Shown here: positions 9,001-13,763 of the stretch, piece after piece
Layout: every line of letters starts with the position of its first letter
Position numbering within the stretch: the first letter of the stretch is position 1
NCBI GenBank assembly: GCA_020428585.1
Contig: JAGQMP010000007.1
Span: forward strand, 3,476 to 17,238
Length of the DNA: 13,763 nucleotides
Direction of reading: 5' to 3'
From: Patescibacteria group bacterium
Lineage (GTDB): Bacteria > Patescibacteriota > Minisyncoccia > Phycocordibacterales > UBA1006
Made by a program: the position numbers and the translations under genes
Notes under the pieces: model-generated
The model's input: only the letters and a program-made list of their open reading frames with translations
Databases searched by the model: none
What the model was told of the DNA's origin: nothing

Positions 9001-10063
9001 TGAACCAAAATACTATATAAGGTACATCTTTGGGATACAAACGATATCCAAGAAATTGCACAAATTTTCGTTTCCACCTTGTAATTTCTTTCCATGGAGG
9101 TGTTACTTGTAGATCAGGATATACCATCCTTAGTTCAGGTAATGAATTAAATCTTTCAATCTTGGTGACCGTTCTCTCGAATGCTGGGACAGGCATTGTT
9201 TTAAACGGCACACCCGAACGCTTTGCTACGATGGTATGGCCTGGCTGTATCTTTGAGTAATCATGATACCCGCCCTTGGTAATTCGAGCCTCATATTCTT
9301 TCTTTCTCGTGGACAGATGTTGGTAATTTTTCATATCATCTTTTTTGAATTTGAATACATGAACCGTCCCGTCATAGATTGGGTATTTTTTCATCAGAGT
9401 AACAAAATCATTAAGAGGATAAGTCAGCTGTTTTTGATATTCCGGTCTGTTATCTAACCATCGCGAGATATCAGTATATGTGATTCCATGGAAACCGAAC
9501 TCGCCATTCCAGACTACAGAACGCTCGTTTCCCTCTTTTGAGAACCTAGAGGCTACCGATGTTGGTGCAAACGTCATCCCATTTTGTTCAAGTCTTGGTC
9601 GTGCGAAATGACTAATAAATACATCTTCGGGATCGATTGGTACACCGATTTCTCTCCAGTTGGTTGCCAACCAGTCGATAAGTCGCCTGCTTCTCAAGCT
9701 AAAGCCACCGTTTCCAACTTCGAGGCTTCCTAAATGAGCCCACGGACCACCGATATAATCGTAATCCAGAAACTGATCATCCCATGCATCATGGTTCAAA
9801 ATAAATCCGTCATATTGGAAAATTAACGCATACGGTGTATCTACATATTTGATCAGATCTTTGATCATGAAATCAGAATAGGCTTTTATCGATCTGATCC
9901 TTGGAATGTTGATCACCCTTGGATCATCGCTTGGTATAGACGACAGTAATTTCACAGCACCAAATGAAACTCCCTCAGTCGATATATCAGCTGCTAATTG
10001 CAGTCGTTTCAGGTTTACACAATCAACACCAATCAAGGTAACGTTTGGTAGGTGAATAGTCAT
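8996..10063 (-). CDS. DUF5672 family putative glycosyltransferase
   Basis: A 355-residue soluble protein that matches what I know of the DUF5672 family, glycosyltransferase-like proteins often found in surface-polysaccharide loci. In order: the N-terminal strand NVTLIGVDCVN (7-17), PRIRSIKAYSDFMIKDL, the acidic FQYDGFILN (D85), DYDYIGGPW (100-108), GNGGFSLRS (117-125), PEDVFI (E146-D147), then FAPTSVASRFS and a GFHG motif (190-193). The C-terminal part, after about 220, is less conserved and rich in basic and aromatic residues. The frame is open to a TTG at 10081, but the ATG at 10063 is preferred because a TATACT box ends 6 nt upstream of it. It is the only minus-strand gene in the window. 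The acceptor and sugar are unknown. Confidence 0.8.
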   Translation of the reverse strand: MTIHLPNVTLIGVDCVNLKRLQLAADISTEGVSFGAVKLLSSIPSDDPRVINIPRIRSIKAYSDFMIKDLIKYVDTPYALIFQYDGFILNHDAWDDQFLDYDYIGGPWAHLGSLEVGNGGFSLRSRRLIDWLATNWREIGVPIDPEDVFISHFARPRLEQNGMTFAPTSVASRFSKEGNERSVVWNGEFGFHGITYTDISRWLDNRPEYQKQLTYPLNDFVTLMKKYPIYDGTVHVFKFKKDDMKNYQHLSTRKKEYEARITKGGYHDYSKIQPGHTIVAKRSGVPFKTMPVPAFERTVTKIERFNSLPELRMVYPDLQVTPPWKEITRWKRKFVQFLGYRLYPKDVPYIVFWFK

Positions 10064-10069
10064 GCTTAG

Positions 10070-10075
10070 AGTATA
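10070..10075 (-). promoter_or_regulatory. -10 box of the DUF5672 gene
   Basis: On the minus strand, TATACT lies 6 nt before the ATG at 10063, which would make the mRNA leaderless. No clear -35 box. It also shows that the TTG at 10081 is not the start. Confidence 0.5.
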
Positions 10076-10079
10076 CAAC

Positions 10080-10110
10080 AAGAGACATCATCCGTTATTA
10101 AAAGTCTCTT
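10080..10110. repeat. Inverted repeat in the divergent promoter region
   Basis: AAGAGAC (10080-10086) and GTCTCTT (10104-10110) are perfect 7-bp inverted copies 17 nt apart, centred between the two divergent -10 boxes at 10070-10075 and 10118-10123. The site could bind a shared regulator, but its short length allows chance. Confidence 0.35.
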
Positions 10111-10114
10111 CTCG

Positions 10115-10123
10115 TGGTATAAT
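10115..10123 (+). promoter_or_regulatory. Extended -10 promoter, leaderless, of the two-helix membrane protein gene
   Basis: TGGTATAAT is a TGn-extended consensus -10 box exactly 6 nt before the ATG at 10130, so transcription should begin at or next to the start codon. Confidence 0.65.
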
Positions 10124-10129
10124 CCTCAT

Positions 10130-10564
10130 ATGAATTACTGGAAAGAAATTAAGTCAAAAAATTGGATTGATTGGTTAAAAATCGTCGTGGCTATCGACAT
10201 TGCCGGGGTAGGGGTTGGATTGGTCCTCGGATTCGAAATGCACGTCTTTGCGAATATCCTTGGGTTTATCACGCGTATTATCTTCGGAGTCTTGTACGTC
10301 TTTGTTGCGGTGTTGATCTTTAAACGGGTCTTCCCGCAAAAACTTGCTGACGATGAGAACGCCGAAGCCGCCCGCATGGACGACGAAATCAAAGAAACCG
10401 CCGGTGCGGTAAAAAAGACGGTCAAAAAAGTCGTCGAGAAAGCAAACGAACTGACCGACAAGGCCCACGAGAAAATCGACGGCGTGATCGACAAAGGCGA
10501 AGCCTTCCTTGGTAAACGTCACGAAGAGCTGAAAGAAGAGGTCAAAAAACTCACCAACGAATAG
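10130..10564 (+). CDS. Two-helix membrane protein with long charged helical tail, unknown function
   Basis: A 144-residue protein I cannot assign to a family. Two membrane segments lie at about 16-35 (LKIVVAIDIAGVGVGLVLGF) and 43-64, joined by a short loop, so both ends should face the same side. Residues about 70-144 are highly charged and predicted helical, with repeats such as AVKKTVKKVVEKANELTDKAHEKID. The spacing is amphipathic, like YtxH-type or apolipoprotein/LEA-like helices that lie on membranes or coil together. A role in envelope stress or membrane surface organisation would be a guess. It is transcribed alone, with a leaderless promoter and a terminator whose loop contains the stop codon. 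Confidence 0.7.
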   Translation: MNYWKEIKSKNWIDWLKIVVAIDIAGVGVGLVLGFEMHVFANILGFITRIIFGVLYVFVAVLIFKRVFPQKLADDENAEAARMDDEIKETAGAVKKTVKKVVEKANELTDKAHEKIDGVIDKGEAFLGKRHEELKEEVKKLTNE

Positions 10565-10579
10565 TCGTTGGTTTTCTTT
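10553..10579 (+). terminator. Intrinsic terminator enclosing the stop codon of the two-helix membrane protein gene
   Basis: ACCAACGA (10553-10560) and TCGTTGGT (10565-10572) form a perfect 8-bp stem around the loop ATAG, followed by TTTTCTTT. The TAG stop (10562-10564) is in the loop and the last codons form the left arm. Confidence 0.85.
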
Positions 10580-10605
10580 GGAAACAGGGGATTGTCGGGT
10601 AAGCT
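10578..10605 (+). promoter_or_regulatory. Possible promoter of the VTT gene
   Basis: TTGGAA (10578-10583), 16-nt spacer, TAAGCT (10600-10605). The -10 box is poor, but the same TTGrAA-16-TAAGCTAT arrangement recurs before the GT2 gene. The ATG at 10641 is 35 nt downstream. TATCTT at 10611-10616 is an alternative -10 box. Confidence 0.35.
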
Positions 10606-10640
10606 ATAGGTATCTTAGCCTCTATCATCCCTCGATTGTC

Positions 10641-11327
10641 ATGTCAAAACGCACACAAAAGAAGAGCCCAGCCTATCTTCCTACTCGGATAAACGTCCTT
10701 AGGTTCCTAGTGATTGTCATCCCAATCGTCGCTCTCTTGTACTACCTTAGTGGTGAGATTTCAGATACCCATGCACTAAGTCAGGCAAATATCGAAGCTT
10801 TTATTAAACAAGCTGGCGTCTTTTCATGGTTGGTATATCTTGTTCTTGTTATTCTTGCAGTCTTAGGTCCGATTACTAGTTCAACGATTGCCATCATCGG
10901 CGGCTACCTCTTTAATCCTTTCCTTGCAATTGGATTAAATATGGCAGGTGAATTGATTGGTGCGGCGGGGAATTTCTTGATTGGAAAAAAACTAGGAAAA
11001 CGCTACCTGGTCGAGCGATTTCCCAAAGTAAAAGCCATGGTTACCCGTTACGGTGCTTATTTAAATCCGTTCAATATTTTTCTTCTTGGTCTGGTACCGG
11101 TTGGTACCTCGAACCTCACCGGTTACGTTGCAGGCATGTCAGGCATGAAATTTAAACGATATATCTATTCGTGGATGGTGGCCTTGTTTTTCGTTAATAT
11201 TTTTATTACCTTCCTTGGTTATAGTGCGAAAATTCACTCACTCCCTTTGACCTTGGGTATCGTGATGGTGATTATGATAAGTGTCTGGTTCGTAAAAAAG
11301 GCTTCAGCCAAGATGTCGAAAAAATAG
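10641..11327 (+). CDS. VTT (TVP38/TMEM64/DedA-like) integral membrane protein
   Basis: A 228-residue membrane protein of the VTT (SNARE-associated) superfamily, proteins linked to lipid scrambling or carrier recycling and to membrane homeostasis. A basic N-terminus is followed by a membrane segment at about 19-37. The VTT core starts near 62 (GVFSWLVYLVLVILAVLGPITSS) and includes GGYLFNPFLAIGLNMAGELIGAAGNFLIGKKLGKRYLVERF, matching the family pattern of a re-entrant helix, a Gly-rich segment and F-x-I-G-(K/R)-x-x-G. A PVGTSNLTGYVAGMSGM loop follows, then further helices. The frame extends to a TTG at 10578 inside the upstream terminator; the ATG at 10641 gives the usual basic start. It ends in tandem TAG TAG. 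It precedes a GT2 gene by 57 nt, which fits a surface-glycan or lipid-carrier setting but does not prove it. Confidence 0.85.
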   Translation: MSKRTQKKSPAYLPTRINVLRFLVIVIPIVALLYYLSGEISDTHALSQANIEAFIKQAGVFSWLVYLVLVILAVLGPITSSTIAIIGGYLFNPFLAIGLNMAGELIGAAGNFLIGKKLGKRYLVERFPKVKAMVTRYGAYLNPFNIFLLGLVPVGTSNLTGYVAGMSGMKFKRYIYSWMVALFFVNIFITFLGYSAKIHSLPLTLGIVMVIMISVWFVKKASAKMSKK

Positions 11328-11346
11328 TAGAGTTGGACTCTGTTGT

Positions 11347-11374
11347 TTGAAAAAAATCAGGACTCAGGTAAGCT
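11347..11374 (+). promoter_or_regulatory. Possible promoter of the GT2 gene
   Basis: TTGAAA (11347-11352), 16-nt spacer, TAAGCT (11369-11374), 10 nt before the ATG at 11385. The 10-mer GGTAAGCTAT at 11367-11376 is also found at 10598-10607 before the VTT gene. Confidence 0.4.
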
Positions 11375-11384
11375 ATCCCTACCT

Positions 11385-12620
11385 ATGGAGTACGTTCTCT
11401 ACGTCTTCTTGTTCATCACACTCTATTTCCAAATTTTCCTGCTCGTTGGGTATTTCAAGAGGAATATAGGTAAAAAGCATGACGAACAGGTGACTGACAA
11501 CATCATCTATAAAAACCTGAGCACCACCATTATCGTGCCGTGCTACAACGAAGAAACCACCGTCACCCGTACGGTGAATTCGTTGTTGGCGCTTAACTAT
11601 CCAAAAGATAAATTAACTATCATGGTCGTGGATGACGGGTCAACCGACAACACCTGGCGGGTGATACAGCAATTTGCGAATGATTCTCGTATCAGCCTGC
11701 ACCAAAAAGAAAACGAAGGATCAAAATTTGCTGCCTTGAACTACGCCTTGAATCACATCGACACTGACCTCGTTGGGGTGCTCGATGCTGATTCTTGGGT
11801 TGATCAAAATGCCCTCGCGAAGTACATGGAATTTTTCGCTGATCCCGAGGTGATGGCAACGATTCCATCAATGGTTATTGCTGAACCTGATTCATTACTA
11901 CGTCACGCGCAAAAGGCTGAATATGATCTGGGGCTCTTTGCTCGAAAGAGTTTTGCAAAACTCGACGCCATTTACATCACCCCAGGTCCGTTTTCAGTAT
12001 TTCGAAAATATGTTTTTGACACCTTAGGCCCGTACCAAGAAGCGCACCATACTGAGGACGCCGAGATAGCGCTACGTATGCAGAAACACGGGTACAAGAT
12101 CGCTTACAGCGAAAAATCGGTGGTCTACACCGTCGGTCCGAAACGAACGATACCGTTGATTAAACAGCGCGTCAGGTGGACCTACGGCTTTATCAGGAAT
12201 ATGTTCGATTATCGTGGCCTCTTGTTCAAGAAACGCTACCGACACCTTGGTTTAATTGTCCTACCGATTGGTATCTTTCGTGTGTTCATTACCGTTGTCC
12301 TGTTTCCATTGTCAATGTGGTTATTTTTGGTGCCGATTTGGAACTGGTTCCAAAAAGTGTCAGTGATTGGATGGAACCCAAGCCTTTCTACCAACATCGA
12401 TTGGTTTTTTGTGAATGTTACTCAATTACATGTATTTTCAATTATCGGAGTTATTCTATCGGTTATGACCATTTGGATGGGTCGCGAGATGATTGGCGAC
12501 CGTCGTAAGTTTACGATTGATATCGTATACATGTTTTTCATGTATACCTTTGTTGCGCCGATTTGGTTGATCAGGTCCAGTTACAACGCCGTGATGTCAA
12601 AAAAGAGCAGTTGGCGCTAA
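11385..12620 (+). CDS. Processive family-2 glycosyltransferase, membrane-bound
   Basis: A 411-residue GT2 enzyme that polymerises or transfers sugars from a nucleotide sugar at the inner face of the membrane. One N-terminal membrane segment lies at about 2-24. The catalytic domain starts at TTIIVPCYNEE and shows VVDDGSTD (D83, D84), LDADSW (D134, D136, the metal-binding DxD), HTED (D225, the likely base) and QRVRW (261-265), the QxxRW signature of processive synthases such as hyaluronan, poly-N-acetylglucosamine and cellulose synthases. About three or four C-terminal membrane helices follow (about 288-321, 344-365, 377-400). Lack of a PilZ domain and the short length make it closest to poly-GlcNAc- or hyaluronan-type synthases, though the sugar cannot be told. 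The frame continues to a TTG at 11343, but the ATG at 11385 is preferred because it starts right at the membrane helix. Confidence 0.88.
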   Translation: MEYVLYVFLFITLYFQIFLLVGYFKRNIGKKHDEQVTDNIIYKNLSTTIIVPCYNEETTVTRTVNSLLALNYPKDKLTIMVVDDGSTDNTWRVIQQFANDSRISLHQKENEGSKFAALNYALNHIDTDLVGVLDADSWVDQNALAKYMEFFADPEVMATIPSMVIAEPDSLLRHAQKAEYDLGLFARKSFAKLDAIYITPGPFSVFRKYVFDTLGPYQEAHHTEDAEIALRMQKHGYKIAYSEKSVVYTVGPKRTIPLIKQRVRWTYGFIRNMFDYRGLLFKKRYRHLGLIVLPIGIFRVFITVVLFPLSMWLFLVPIWNWFQKVSVIGWNPSLSTNIDWFFVNVTQLHVFSIIGVILSVMTIWMGREMIGDRRKFTIDIVYMFFMYTFVAPIWLIRSSYNAVMSKKSSWR

Positions 12621-12633
12621 CATTACCTTTCAT

Positions 12634-12661
12634 TTGTCTTTTTTGTTTAGCTCATTACAAT
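12634..12661 (+). promoter_or_regulatory. Promoter of the thioredoxin-like gene
   Basis: TTGTCT (12634-12639), 16-nt spacer, TACAAT (12656-12661), 9 nt before the ATG at 12671, again with almost no leader. No terminator hairpin is evident between the GT2 stop and this promoter, so read-through from GT2 is possible. Confidence 0.6.
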
Positions 12662-12670
12662 AGCTAACAT

Positions 12671-13513
12671 ATGGAACGCAGCGACTATCGAACCTATGGA
12701 TTTGTTTTTCTTATTACCGCAGGAATTTTCGTGGTGGTGTTTTGGTTGGTGAATACCATCAACGCACACAAACTGGCCGAGGTCGACGACCTTCAGCGAA
12801 AAATTACCGTTGATCTCTTGGCGACCGAAACCCAATTCGATCTCTTGAAAACGGCGCCCTGTGATTCCTTGGTCGAAGGTAGCGCGCTGTCACGTGAATT
12901 GAATGAATTTGGACAGAAACTTGAGTTCGCTCAATCAAACCAGAGGTCTGATGATCCTGATGTGGAGCAGTTGAAGAAATACTACTCACTCCTCCAAGTG
13001 AAAGATTACCTATTGATGCAAGAAATTTCACGGGCTTGCGGACTTGATACGGATGCTGTTCTTTATTTCTACTCGGCCGATTGCCCTGATTGTACAAAAC
13101 AGGGTTACGTTCTGACCGAATTTAAGAAACGTTATCCAAAGGTACGTATCTATTCTTTTGATACTGACCTTGATTTCTCAGTTATTGATACCTTTACCGG
13201 TATTTATGATTTTGAAGAAATCTACCCGACCTTGGTTATTGATAGTAAGGTTTATCAATCATTTCAAGGTATAGAAGATCTCGAGGCATTATTACCCGAG
13301 GCTGTCGAGGCACAGCGGATTGATGATATCGCAGTCGAAGGAATTGATTTTATCCTAACACTTGAAGATTATGAAGGAATTGATGGTGAAGATGTTACCT
13401 TCACTTCGAACAAGGGAACCAACTATACCTATGACCTTAGGATTAATAGCGAGGTGGTAAAGGTAGTTCTTAATTATGACGAAGAAACAGAAACATTTTC
13501 TGTTGATAAGTAA
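12671..13513 (+). CDS. Membrane-anchored thioredoxin-like protein
   Basis: A 280-residue protein with one N-terminal membrane anchor (about 9-30), no Lys/Arg-rich cytoplasmic extension, and therefore probably most of its mass outside the cytoplasm. A helical, coiled-coil-like stalk (about 33-115) carries it to a thioredoxin fold: AVLYFYSADCPDCTKQGYVL with the CPDC motif (C138, C141), then VRIYSFDTDLD and the cis-proline loop IYPTLVID (P186), followed by the helix GIEDLEALLPEAV. The last about 65 residues form an acidic, beta-rich segment of unknown role. The CxxC motif and cis-Pro suggest disulfide exchange in exported proteins, either as oxidase or reductase. It is not a recognised DsbA, TlpA or ResA. 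Two further Cys (C63, C127) lie in the stalk. It has its own promoter and a strong terminator. Confidence 0.78.
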   Translation: MERSDYRTYGFVFLITAGIFVVVFWLVNTINAHKLAEVDDLQRKITVDLLATETQFDLLKTAPCDSLVEGSALSRELNEFGQKLEFAQSNQRSDDPDVEQLKKYYSLLQVKDYLLMQEISRACGLDTDAVLYFYSADCPDCTKQGYVLTEFKKRYPKVRIYSFDTDLDFSVIDTFTGIYDFEEIYPTLVIDSKVYQSFQGIEDLEALLPEAVEAQRIDDIAVEGIDFILTLEDYEGIDGEDVTFTSNKGTNYTYDLRINSEVVKVVLNYDEETETFSVDK

Positions 13514-13539
13514 AAACTCCCAGTAGGGAGTTTTATTTT
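13513..13539 (+). terminator. Intrinsic terminator after the thioredoxin-like gene
   Basis: AAAACTCCC (13513-13521) pairs with GGGAGTTTT (13526-13534), a perfect 9-bp stem with loop AGTA, followed by ATTTT. It starts on the last base of the TAA stop. Confidence 0.9.
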
Positions 13540-13567
13540 GGAGACTTGCCTGATGAATTGTAAGTAC

Positions 13568-13608
13568 TTGACAATATATATTATATTATGTTAATATAAT
13601 TTCGAAAT
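13568..13608 (+). promoter_or_regulatory. Promoter region with palindromes before the last gene
   Basis: TTGACA (13568-13573) is followed by A+T-rich DNA in which ATTATATTA (13580-13588) and TAATATAAT (13592-13600) form a perfect 9-bp inverted repeat with a 3-nt centre. Its right end is a consensus TATAAT (13595-13600), but the spacing to TTGACA is 21 nt; TAATAT (13592-13597) would be 18 nt away. The 10-nt palindrome ATTTCGAAAT (13599-13608) adjoins. The leader to the ATG at 13634 is about 25-30 nt. Confidence 0.5.
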
Positions 13609-13633
13609 AATTACTAATTTAATATTTATTCTT

Positions 13634-13763
13634 ATGATGACAACGTTCAAAATCCTTCAAGTTTTCGTGCTTTCCTATACTGGATTTGTAGCACTATTCA
13701 CAATCATTTCCTTTATCCTTGAATTACGTTTTGGCCTTCAAGGAGGAAAACAACATCTTTTTG
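13634..13763 (+). CDS. Membrane protein, 3' end outside window
   Basis: Only the first 43 codons are visible. They begin ATG ATG, so the start may be 13634 or 13637, and encode MMTTFKILQVF followed by a hydrophobic segment (about residues 6-29) and then ELRFGLQGGKQ, which turns polar. This fits an N-terminal membrane helix or signal anchor. The frame has no stop to the window end. It follows a strong terminator and a promoter-like region 120 nt long. The product cannot be identified from this much sequence. Confidence 0.6.
   Translation, partial: MMTTFKILQVFVLSYTGFVALFTIISFILELRFGLQGGKQHLF

Noticed and set aside
10064..10081. TTG start for the DUF5672 gene
   Set aside because: The extra six codons cover the TATACT box; the ATG at 10063 begins just before the conserved first strand.
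10578..10640. TTG start extending the VTT gene by 21 codons
   Set aside because: The extension begins in the U-run of the upstream terminator and adds residues not typical of the family; the ATG at 10641 gives a normal basic N-terminus.
11329..11348. Hairpin AGAGT-TGG-ACTCT after the VTT gene
   Set aside because: The stem is short and weak, the loop is 3 nt, and the following GTTGTTT is a poor U-run; chance cannot be excluded.
11343..11384. TTG start extending the GT2 gene by 14 codons
   Set aside because: The ATG at 11385 starts directly at the N-terminal membrane helix, and the extension covers the putative promoter.

Overview
The window looks like a chromosomal segment of a Patescibacteria (Candidate Phyla Radiation) bacterium, probably of the Parcubacteria type; this placement is an inference. 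Supporting signs are an rpoC-dnaG-rpoD run on one strand, compact genes, no convincing Shine-Dalgarno sequence at any start, several promoters lying 6-10 nt upstream of the ATG, a DUF5672 glycosyltransferase and small membrane or thioredoxin-like proteins of a kind common there. The standard genetic code works: the conserved proteins read through without in-frame TGA, so this is not a code-25 lineage. The twelve visible stop codons are 8 TAA and 4 TAG, with no TGA.

Region 1 (1-5813) is the information-processing core. It holds the last two thirds of rpoC (RNA polymerase beta'), dnaG (primase, whose zinc site has lost most of its usual ligands) and rpoD (housekeeping sigma-70 with a histone-H1-like Lys/Ala/Thr-rich N-terminal tail). 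dnaG and rpoD are 5 nt apart and surely co-transcribed. A hairpin at the rpoC stop may separate or attenuate dnaG-rpoD expression.

Region 2 (5814-8260) differs in character. Just after rpoD lies a 124-nt element with a perfect 17-bp closing stem, a symmetric open middle and a second hairpin, which is a 6S-RNA-like layout. Next comes a strong promoter overlapped by a perfect 18-bp inverted repeat that ends on the start codon of the most unusual gene here: a CoaB-like (phosphopantothenoylcysteine-synthetase-fold) domain joined to a class II aldolase/adducin domain. A terminator separates it from a very A+T-rich gene for an unknown membrane protein. The shift in base composition suggests that this part, or at least the membrane protein gene, was acquired.

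Region 3 (8261-13763) returns to ordinary composition and consists mostly of single-gene units with their own promoters and terminators: an NTF2/SnoaL-like small protein, a small winged-helix protein, a DUF5672 glycosyltransferase on the minus strand, a two-helix membrane protein with a long charged tail, a VTT/DedA-type membrane protein, a processive family-2 glycosyltransferase, a membrane-anchored thioredoxin-like protein, and the first 43 codons of another membrane protein cut by the window end. The VTT, GT2 and DUF5672 genes point to cell-surface polysaccharide or membrane-lipid work, but no defined pathway can be named. No rRNA, tRNA, CRISPR array or insertion sequence was seen.
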